From positions 1-7,405 of the forward strand of contig JAMCXP010000050.1 of assembly GCA_023474775.1 (NCBI GenBank): a stretch of 7,405 nucleotides of DNA, given 5' to 3'. Source of the DNA: Candidatus Martarchaeota archaeon. GTDB lineage: Archaea > Micrarchaeota > Micrarchaeia > Norongarragalinales > UBA8480. The position numbers and the translations under genes were made by a program. Under the pieces are notes generated by a model. That model worked only from the letters and a program-made list of their open reading frames with translations, was not told the DNA's origin and made no database searches. The number at the start of each line of letters is the position of its first letter. The first letter of the stretch is position 1. This document shows, in pieces, positions 1 through 5,137 of this stretch.

Positions 1-863
1 GATTCCTTACCATATTGTTTATCGCCAAACCCTCGTACGCTATCAAACCATAATCACTAACCAGTGAATGAGAAAGCTTGTGAAGAAAATCATTATTTCT
101 GTTCGTCATTTTCTCAGAAAACCTTGAAAGTTTAACCTTAGCTTTCCTCCTATTCTTACTCCCAACTTTTTTTCTAGATAACCTTTTATGAAGTTTAACC
201 TCTTTCCTCTCCAAACTTTTCTTAATAAGAGGATTCCCGATAACAACGCCATCAGACAAAACAGCAAGCTCCCTCAAACCCAAATCAACCCCAACCACCG
301 GCTTTTTGTTCGGTTTGAAAGGCTTGTCGGCAATCTCAACCGAAACACACGCAAACCAACCACCACTCTTCACCCTCTTCAAAGTAAGAGTTTTAGCCCT
401 TCCCTCCAACTCTCTATCCTTAATTATTTTCAAACCCCCAATCTTAGAAAAGCCAAACCTTTTTTTCCAACAATTCAAAGCCAACACCCTCCTGAGGGTA
501 AGTCAAACTTGAAACAAAACTCTTAAAACGAGGATAACCAACCTTCACCCCGCTTCCAGCCTTCTTCTCCCCGCACCTCCTGAAAAAGTTTTTATATGCT
601 TTTGACAACCTGTCTGAAACGTTCTGCAAAACCTGACTATGAACTTTCCTATAAATTGGCTGCTCGCTTTTAACTTTTACAATCAACTTTTCCAACTCGT
701 TCTTAGAAAGCGTTTTACCAGTTTCCTTATAACTTTTTTTACTCTCATCCAAAAGATAATTATAAAGAGTTTTAGCAAGAAACAACTGCACTCCAATCTT
801 CTTCTCCTGCTTAACAGACGGGTAGCACCTATACTTGAAACTTCTTTTCATCAAACAATCCAT
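1..863 (-). pseudogene. tnpB: TnpB-family RNA-guided nuclease of an IS200/IS605-type element, frameshifted and cut by the window edge
   Basis: TnpB proteins are transposon-encoded RNA-guided DNA nucleases with a RuvC fold. Read leftward, the N-terminal half runs to a stop at 444-446 (start MKRSFKYRCYPS, later SSLTYPQ, both typical of TnpB). The rest continues in another frame from about 460 to the left edge and contains VVGVDLGL, with the RuvC-I aspartate at 284-286, a basic SRKKVGSKNRRKAK stretch, and YEGLAINNMVRN, with the RuvC-II glutamate at 32-34. Removing one base from the seven-A run at 460-466 joins the halves without any other break. The third RuvC motif, the zinc ribbon and any guide RNA would lie beyond the edge. 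I prefer the ATG at 849-851 to that at 861-863, because it fits the family N-terminus and lies about 27 bp from the TATA box. The break may be real inactivation or an assembly error. Confidence 0.9.
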
Positions 864-873
864 TCCAAACGAG

Positions 874-881
874 TATTTAAA
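874..881 (-). promoter_or_regulatory. TATA box of tnpB
   Basis: On the minus strand this reads TTTAAATA, a good archaeal TATA box. Its centre lies about 26 bp from the ATG at 849-851, the usual TATA-to-start-site distance in archaea, so the transcript would begin at or next to the start codon (leaderless). This supports the shorter TnpB start. Confidence 0.55.
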
Positions 882-923
882 CCTTCACACCCCCCATTTC
901 CAGCGTTTCCGGCGTTGTTTCAT

Positions 924-944
924 CCGACTGCCTAAAGGCAGCGG
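924..944 (-). repeat. Bulged hairpin, candidate left-end structure of the TnpB element
   Basis: CCG and CGG (924-926/942-944) and CTGCC and GGCAG (928-932/937-941) pair around a TAAA loop, leaving one unpaired base at 927, which is a T on the minus strand. Elements of the IS200/IS605 group carry imperfect subterminal hairpins with an unpaired base near each end, recognised by TnpA. The position, just upstream of tnpB, fits a left end. The exact element tip and target site cannot be placed from one copy. Confidence 0.5.
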
Positions 945-962
945 AATTTCACAAGCCAACAT

Positions 963-976
963 CATTAAAAATATTA
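963..976 (+). promoter_or_regulatory. TATA-like promoter of the lytic transglycosylase gene
   Basis: The stretch ATTAAAAATATTA contains a TATA-like TTAAAAATA (965-973) centred 24 and 27 bp before the two adjacent ATG codons at 993 and 996. That spacing predicts a leaderless or nearly leaderless transcript and favours these ATGs over the TTG at 984. The promoter lies immediately outside the putative transposon left end, so the insertion seems not to have disrupted it. Confidence 0.45.
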
Positions 977-992
977 ACAATCCTTGTTAAAG

Positions 993-1919
993 ATGATGGA
1001 GCTGTTTGAAAGAAATAAAATAAAAACCGCGGAGACGTCTATTCAGAATTATCTTGAAAGGCAGGTTGTTACAATGGGAAGAGAGAGGCGCTCCCCTCAA
1101 AAAATAAAAAAAATTCTTTCAACCGCTCTGCTCGCCTTTTCCATTATGGTTCCCGCAAATGTCAAGGAATCTTCTAAAGCCGAAGCCTTGGAGAATTTCG
1201 TCAAAAAACCGTCGGTTTCAGCGGTTGAAGCAAGTGGTTTTAATAAAATAAAAAATGTTTATTTAAACCACCCTCAAGTGGTAGCCAGCATTGAAACTTC
1301 AAACGAGTTGAAGCCTCCTGTAAGGATAAAGATCCAGCCAGGCTTGCAGTCAATGCAGCAGAAAGTCAGCGAGATTGTTTTGGAGAGAAATTTTTTAAGG
1401 TACAGGAATATTGTAAGAAAAATATCGCATGAGTATAATGTCCCGCCTCTGCTTGTTCACGCCATTATCCAAACAGAAAGTTCCTACAATCCAAGGGCTG
1501 AGAGCAGCGCTTCTGCTTTTGGCTTGATGGGCCTTCAACCACAGACAATAAAGGACATGATAGATAGTGGAGTGATAAAGCCTCTTCCTGTCAAGGAGTA
1601 TGAAACAAACCCAATTCTTAACATAAAGGCCGGTTTGACTTACATAAACTGGCTTAAAAACAATCTATACAAGGACACTCCTGAAAGGGCTGAAAAAATG
1701 AAAAAAGAAAGAGAGTTTTTCGACAGGCAGCCGCAGTGGTGGCGGTTAAAGCAGGTTCTGAAGGCATACAATGTCGGCATAAGCAATTATTACAAGAAAG
1801 AATATGATCCTAGCAAAAACACTTATTATTCTTCAACAATAAGAAACATGGAAAAAATAGGCAGGATTGTAAAAAGGCTGGATATTGAAGAAAAAAAGGT
1901 TGAAACGGCAAGAAAATAA
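993..1919 (+). CDS. SLT-type lytic transglycosylase, membrane-anchored or secreted
   Basis: The protein has a lysozyme-like SLT domain (soluble lytic transglycosylase family 1), which cleaves the N-acetylmuramic acid to N-acetylglucosamine bond of peptidoglycan to give anhydro ends. From the ATG at 993 it has 308 residues. A basic stretch and a hydrophobic segment at about 38-55 (ILSTALLAFSIMVPA) form an export signal or anchor, then come a linker and the domain at about 135-295. The catalytic glutamate is E162 in IIQTESSYNP, followed by the GLMGLQPQT segment (usually GLMQL) and AYNVG, the AYNAG-like motif. The ATG at 996 fits the TATA spacing equally well. An ATG at 1074 with an AGG eight bases upstream would give a more standard signal peptide. 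The enzyme is expected outside the membrane. If the host is an archaeon without murein, its substrate is unclear: another cell's wall, or a different glycan. Confidence 0.85.
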   Translation: MMELFERNKIKTAETSIQNYLERQVVTMGRERRSPQKIKKILSTALLAFSIMVPANVKESSKAEALENFVKKPSVSAVEASGFNKIKNVYLNHPQVVASIETSNELKPPVRIKIQPGLQSMQQKVSEIVLERNFLRYRNIVRKISHEYNVPPLLVHAIIQTESSYNPRAESSASAFGLMGLQPQTIKDMIDSGVIKPLPVKEYETNPILNIKAGLTYINWLKNNLYKDTPERAEKMKKEREFFDRQPQWWRLKQVLKAYNVGISNYYKKEYDPSKNTYYSSTIRNMEKIGRIVKRLDIEEKKVETARK

Positions 1920-1948
1920 GAAAAAAAAGTAAAAACGCTTTAAAACCC

Positions 1949-1963
1949 TTATTTTATTGTTTT
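1949..1963 (+). terminator. T-rich termination signal after the lytic transglycosylase gene
   Basis: TTATTTTATTGTTTT lies 30 to 44 bp after the stop codon and has no hairpin. Archaeal RNA polymerase commonly terminates at T-rich stretches of the coding strand, so this is a plausible signal, but the whole spacer is so AT-rich that the evidence is weak. Confidence 0.3.
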
Positions 1964-1976
1964 ATAAAAAGAATCA

Positions 1977-2055
1977 AGCTTTAAAAAGCTAAAAAAGTTT
2001 TTATAAAGCTTAAAAAGTTTAAATAAAGCATTGTAAAGTTTAAGGCAAAGCTTTG
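1977..2055 (+). repeat. Degenerate 20-21 bp tandem repeat with embedded TATA-like boxes
   Basis: A unit of the form AAAAAGTTT-(A/T-rich)-AAAGC recurs with 20 to 21 bp spacing: AAAAAGTTT at 1992-2000 and 2012-2020, then GTAAAGTTT at 2033-2041, each followed by (A)TAAAGC or CAAAGC. The first two copies contain TATA-like TTTTTATAAA (1998-2007) and TTTAAATAAA (2018-2027); in the third the TATA core is broken by GGC. A 14-bp palindrome, AGCTTT-AA-AAAGCT (1977-1990), precedes them. The spacing is about two helical turns, so the same face of the helix would be presented to a binding protein. Function unknown. Confidence 0.55.
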
Positions 2056-2066
2056 GATTAAGAGTG

Positions 2067-2076
2067 TTTATAAATA
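2067..2076 (+). promoter_or_regulatory. Strong TATA box for the secreted protein gene at 2207
   Basis: TTTATAAATA is one of the best archaeal TATA matches in the window. Transcription would start near 2098, giving a leader of about 110 nt before the ATG at 2207. This gene therefore differs from those in the window predicted to be leaderless, and it has a strong ribosome binding site to match. Confidence 0.55.
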
Positions 2077-2095
2077 ACTAAAACTCTAAGAAAAC

Positions 2096-2206
2096 TTAAA
2101 GTTTTAAAAAAAATTGAAAAAATTAAAATTTTGAAAATTTTTTGTTTTTGAAAATTTTTTAAAATTGAATGTTTTTTTTAAAAAAAAGTAAAAAGGTGAT
2201 GAAGGT
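2096..2206 (+). promoter_or_regulatory. Cytosine-free, nearly G-free 5' leader
   Basis: From 2096 to 2221 the plus strand has not one C, and before the ribosome binding site there are only about eight G. The leader consists of alternating A and T runs, ending in eight T followed by eight A (2172-2187). Only A-U and G-U pairs could form, so any structure in the mRNA would be weak and could melt with modest warming. A role as an open ribosome landing region or a temperature-sensitive leader is inference. Confidence 0.4.
2193..2200 (+). promoter_or_regulatory. Ribosome binding site AAGGTGAT
   Basis: AAGGTGAT is nearly the full complement of the archaeal 16S rRNA 3' end and lies six bases before the ATG at 2207. 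It fixes that start over the out-of-frame ATG at 2199-2201. Confidence 0.75.
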
Positions 2207-3160
2207 ATGAATAAAGTTTTACTGGCTTTGCTTTTCATTCTTCCTGCCAGCGTTATAGCATTTCCAATGCTTGGAGCTAATGCTACGGTAGGCGTTGGAG
2301 GGATGAGGAACAACACGGGAATTTATAATGGGGGCATGACAGGCAATGCGAGCGTTAACAGTTCGGAGATAGCATTTCCAACGCTTGAAGCTAATGCAAA
2401 TGCTAATGTTGGAGGCGATAACATGATTTTAAGCAGTTCAGAGCGTGAAAGAATGTCAACGCTTGTCGATAGAGGGCTTCAAAACGCGCTTGAAAGGCTT
2501 CAAAATATTGAAGCAAGACTTGAAAGTCAAGGCATGAATGTAACAGGCTTGAACGAGTCGATTTCAAACATCGCTCAAATAGAACAGAATCTCAACGCTT
2601 CGATTCAAACAGGCAATTTAACAGAAATAAGAAATTACACCAATCAATTGGTTGAAGAATTCGTAAAAACCAGGGACGCCGTAAACGAAGAAGTTAGGAC
2701 CTACCAGCAAAACAAGATACAAAACACGATTGAAGTGGCCGGAGGCTTGATGAACAGGATTCAGGGCATTATAAGCCAGCTTAAATCACAGGGAGTGAAC
2801 GTGACCGTTCTACAGCAGGAGTTCAATCAAATACAATTGCAGTTGAACGAGACAAACAGCACGATCAGGGGCGAGCACGTTTCTGAAGCCGCGCACTTGA
2901 TGTTCAGGCTTAGGGACATGCTTTTGAACTTCAGGGATGACATGATAAGCACTGTAAATCACATGCCACCTGAACACGCGAACATGGAAGCTGAAACAGC
3001 AAACAACCATGAAAACGTGTCTGCGCAGGAGAACGAAAGCATAAACGAAACACAAAACCACAATCAAACAGGCAGCGTCAATGAAACAAACAACGAAAGC
3101 ATAAACGAAACACAAAACCACAATCAAACAAGCAATGAGACAGTCAATGAAACAAGCTGA
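2207..3160 (+). CDS. Secreted helical-repeat protein with Asn-rich, glycosylatable tail
   Basis: No named family is recognised. The 317-residue protein has a clear signal peptide (1-18, cleavage after ASVIA). A short Gly/Asn-rich region follows in which AFPMLGANATVGVGG (19-33) recurs as AFPTLEANANANVGG (57-70). Two similar helical units occupy about 94-160 and 181-247; each has a 'L.SQG.NVT' turn (around 106-113 and 193-200) after a helix and is probably a helical hairpin. The tail (about 260-317) is Asn/Glu/Thr-rich and holds an exact repeat, ESINETQNHNQT. About twenty N-x-S/T sequons suggest heavy N-glycosylation by an archaeal oligosaccharyltransferase. There is no cysteine and no C-terminal anchor, so the protein is released or held non-covalently at the surface. 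It has its own promoter and strong ribosome binding site and is followed by a hairpin terminator, so it is probably monocistronic. A structural or adhesive surface role is inference. Confidence 0.8.
   Translation: MNKVLLALLFILPASVIAFPMLGANATVGVGGMRNNTGIYNGGMTGNASVNSSEIAFPTLEANANANVGGDNMILSSSERERMSTLVDRGLQNALERLQNIEARLESQGMNVTGLNESISNIAQIEQNLNASIQTGNLTEIRNYTNQLVEEFVKTRDAVNEEVRTYQQNKIQNTIEVAGGLMNRIQGIISQLKSQGVNVTVLQQEFNQIQLQLNETNSTIRGEHVSEAAHLMFRLRDMLLNFRDDMISTVNHMPPEHANMEAETANNHENVSAQENESINETQNHNQTGSVNETNNESINETQNHNQTSNETVNETS
3032..3130 (+). repeat. Two exact 39-bp direct repeats inside the tail of the secreted protein gene
   Basis: Positions 3032-3070 and 3092-3130 are identical, with a 60-bp period (20 codons). 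They encode NESINETQNHNQT twice. Perfect identity at DNA level shows a recent in-frame duplication, the kind of repeat whose copy number can change by slippage. Confidence 0.9.
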
Positions 3161-3181
3161 AAAAAAACCAAGGCGGTTTAA

Positions 3182-3214
3182 GGGAAGGCTTAAAAACCTT
3201 CCCGCCCTTTTTTT
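3182..3214 (+). terminator. Hairpin plus T-run terminator
   Basis: GGGAAGG (3182-3188) and CCTTCCC (3197-3203) form a seven-pair stem around CTTAAAAA, followed after GCCC by seven T (3208-3214). It looks like an intrinsic terminator; in archaea the T-run alone may be enough. It separates the secreted protein gene from the small gene at 3232, although the gap is only 71 bp, so some read-through is possible. Confidence 0.65.
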
Positions 3215-3217
3215 AAA

Positions 3218-3223
3218 AAGGTG
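3218..3223 (+). promoter_or_regulatory. Ribosome binding site AAGGTG
   Basis: AAGGTG lies eight bases before the ATG at 3232 and directly after the terminator T-run. It supports translation of the small gene from a leadered transcript and fixes its start. Confidence 0.65.
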
Positions 3224-3231
3224 TTAAATCA

Positions 3232-3504
3232 ATGAAAAATTCTGTTATAGCAGGCGTAATAATAATCATTTTAATTGTTATAGTGGCTTTTCTTTACCTC
3301 AATTCAAATTCTACAAGCTCTTCAACTCAAAGCCAGGCTGTGCAGGCGATTGCAAGCCAGAATAATTTAACAACAAGCCAGGCTCAGGTGGTAAGCGATA
3401 TCAACAACATAACTCAGGAGATTAACAATACAATCGGCCAGATTAACAATATAACCGCAGAGTTGAATCAAACATTTAACAGCACCAATTTAAATCTGAC
3501 TTGA
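3232..3504 (+). CDS. Small membrane-anchored, Asn-rich coiled-coil surface protein (90 aa)
   Basis: No known family is recognised. Residues 4-23 are one strong hydrophobic helix (VIAGVIIIILIVIVAFLYL) after MKNS. A Ser/Thr-rich linker (25-35) and an Asn/Gln/Ile-rich helical stretch (about 50-85) follow, with recurring INNIT-like units. Eight N-x-S/T sequons, all after the helix, indicate that the C-terminal part faces outside, giving an N-in/C-out single-pass protein. The alternation of Ile with polar Asn/Gln suggests a short coiled coil with polar core positions. It shares the sequon-rich style of both flanking surface proteins but has no detectable catalytic motif. No strong TATA box lies just before it, so it may depend on read-through from the upstream gene. 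A role as a surface spacer or anchoring partner is a guess. Confidence 0.75.
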   Translation: MKNSVIAGVIIIILIVIVAFLYLNSNSTSSSTQSQAVQAIASQNNLTTSQAQVVSDINNITQEINNTIGQINNITAELNQTFNSTNLNLT

Positions 3505-3567
3505 TGATTACAAGTTTAAAACCAAACGCTTGTCAATGCTTGGGAAAAAAATTAAGCAACTGATGGA

Positions 3568-3575
3568 ATTAAAAA
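3568..3575 (+). promoter_or_regulatory. TATA-like promoter of the large surface protein gene
   Basis: ATTAAAAA is centred about 27 bp before the ATG at 3599. No ribosome binding site precedes that ATG, which fits a leaderless transcript. This would be the promoter for the surface protein, cyclase and membrane protein operon. Confidence 0.45.
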
Positions 3576-3598
3576 CAATTGCTTCTTAATAATGAAAA

Positions 3599-5137
3599 AT
3601 GAATAAAATTTCAATTATATTATTGTTATCCTTTTCTATTTTAGTAGGCGCATCCCTTTTAACCACGACAATAAATCCCTTGATTAACACCACTCTAAAC
3701 GCTACTTCGAACAGCACATCAAACAACACTCAACCTTTAAATCAAACAAACCCTATCTTAAATCCCATTTTAGCATATCCTACAATATCAATTCCAATAG
3801 CGGTTAATTTTACATCAACAGGGCAAATTCAAAGTCAGGGCATTATCAACCTGATGGAAGAGTTTTACCAGTACAACCCAGTAAAAACAAAGGATTTTAC
3901 CGCAACCACACTTCAAAGCGAGCAGATTGAAATTCAAAACGCACTTGAAGCAATCGACGAGGCGTTTTACAATCAAAGCCAGAACTGCAGATATGCTCTC
4001 CACCCTTTAAGCAATATAATTGCTCAAATCAAAAACAATTCATTCGAAAACCAGAGTTTTCAGCAGCTCATAAGCAGCGGCGTTCAATTCAACTCTCAAA
4101 TACAAAGCCTTGATAACCAAACCGCGGATGAATTGCGTTCAGCAGCTGGAGAGGTTCTGGCTAAAACGCCTGACGCGGTTTCATGCGCCCAAAACCTTAT
4201 AACCATAAACACCACGGTGGAAAACGCTGAAAACAGACTAAAATTAGATTATGAAGTTCAAAAAAATCAAACATGGAGTTTCATCTCAAATGAGACAACT
4301 GAAATAACAAGTTTTTACGTGAATAAAATAGAAAGAATCCATCCAATCAACGTCGGGCAGGTAAATCAAACTCTTGAAGCGGTAATAGCAGAGCAAAATT
4401 CCCTGAAAATAGAATTATTCATTGAAAAACTCAAACTGCTGTTCGAATCGCTTGAAATTGAGAATTTTTCAATGCAGTTCAACTCGTCAAATCAAATCAT
4501 GCAGTTAAACAACGAGACTGCTGTTCTTAACGGCAGTATTCTTAAAATAAAAGGATTCAAGGGAAGATTTCATAATTCAACAATAGTGGCTTTTGTTGAC
4601 TTGAATATACTGCTGAAAAAAAATATGACAGGGTTTTACTTCAACATTTCAAGGGAGAACCAGACGAACGACACGGGGTTTGAAAAACTGCTTCCAAAAA
4701 ATTTGAATTTATCTCAGCCTCTGCTCATAATAAAAATAGACCAAAACCTAAGCGACGATAACATACAAAACGCCACTTTCTCGATAAACTTCTCAAAACA
4801 ATCGCTTGATGGAAGCTACATAAACACAAGCAACATTGAAATATTCAGGAATCACAACGGAAGCTTGGAATTATTAAACTACACTCTTCAAGACGAGGGA
4901 GATTACTATATTCTAACGTTCACCACAACAGGCTTGAGCGTTTTCGCTGCTTATATGGTAAATGTTATAACCACTCCAAATCCTTCAAACAACCCCCAAT
5001 CAGCGTCTTCTTCAAATCCTTCCAATCAAAACTCTGGACTCTCGCTTGGAACAAGCTTTTGGAGCGTTATCACTATAATAGCAATCGGTGGGATGGGAAC
5101 TGCATACTTTTTAACACGTAAGAAAGGCGTGAAATGA
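3599..5137 (+). CDS. Large archaeal-type surface glycoprotein with PGF-pre-PGF-like domain and C-terminal membrane anchor
   Basis: The 512-residue protein has a signal peptide or N-terminal hydrophobic segment (about 4-20), an Asn/Thr-rich stretch, a helical region (about 80-285) with two cysteines (C130, C196) that could form a disulfide, and a beta-rich region (about 288-380). A segment at about 383-455 resembles the PGF-pre-PGF domain of archaeal surface proteins (IEIFRNHNGSLELLNYTL, then GLSVFAAY). A Ser/Asn/Pro linker (459-482), a transmembrane helix (about 486-505) and the tail RKKGVK end it. There are about thirty N-x-S/T sequons. Nearly all of the protein is therefore outside, with a tiny cytoplasmic tail. 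No PGF-CTERM sorting motif is visible. The cyclase gene starts at the next base, so the two are surely cotranscribed. A receptor or ligand-binding role upstream of the cyclase is possible; a purely structural surface role is also possible. Confidence 0.85.
   Translation: MNKISIILLLSFSILVGASLLTTTINPLINTTLNATSNSTSNNTQPLNQTNPILNPILAYPTISIPIAVNFTSTGQIQSQGIINLMEEFYQYNPVKTKDFTATTLQSEQIEIQNALEAIDEAFYNQSQNCRYALHPLSNIIAQIKNNSFENQSFQQLISSGVQFNSQIQSLDNQTADELRSAAGEVLAKTPDAVSCAQNLITINTTVENAENRLKLDYEVQKNQTWSFISNETTEITSFYVNKIERIHPINVGQVNQTLEAVIAEQNSLKIELFIEKLKLLFESLEIENFSMQFNSSNQIMQLNNETAVLNGSILKIKGFKGRFHNSTIVAFVDLNILLKKNMTGFYFNISRENQTNDTGFEKLLPKNLNLSQPLLIIKIDQNLSDDNIQNATFSINFSKQSLDGSYINTSNIEIFRNHNGSLELLNYTLQDEGDYYILTFTTTGLSVFAAYMVNVITTPNPSNNPQSASSSNPSNQNSGLSLGTSFWSVITIIAIGGMGTAYFLTRKKGVK

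Noticed and set aside
460..466. A AAA AAG slippery heptamer as a programmed -1 frameshift that would make full-length TnpB
   Set aside because: The -1 frame reads about a dozen codons and then stops; the TnpB continuation lies in the +1 frame, so the classic -1 mechanism does not restore it.
188..935. Open frames on the plus strand across the TnpB region (for example 188-526 and 639-935)
   Set aside because: They lie antisense to clear TnpB sequence, and their translations show no motif and only biased composition.
984..992. TTG at 984 as the start of the lytic transglycosylase
   Set aside because: Two ATGs follow within 12 bases and fit the TATA spacing better; no ribosome binding site supports the TTG.
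2196..2202. GTGATGA as a box C of a C/D-type guide RNA
   Set aside because: It is the ribosome binding site of the gene at 2207, and no CTGA box D or kink-turn partner is found nearby.
2104..2316. Minus-strand open frame over the AT-rich leader and signal peptide
   Set aside because: Phe/Lys/Asn-only composition from A/T runs, overlapping a well-supported gene start.
3032..3130. Direct repeats as a minimal CRISPR array
   Set aside because: Only two copies lie 60 bp apart, inside an open reading frame and in phase with its codons; they encode a protein repeat.
3592..3606. ATG at 3592 as the start of a gene or of the large surface protein
   Set aside because: It is out of frame and reaches a stop after four codons; the ATG at 3599 begins the signal peptide.
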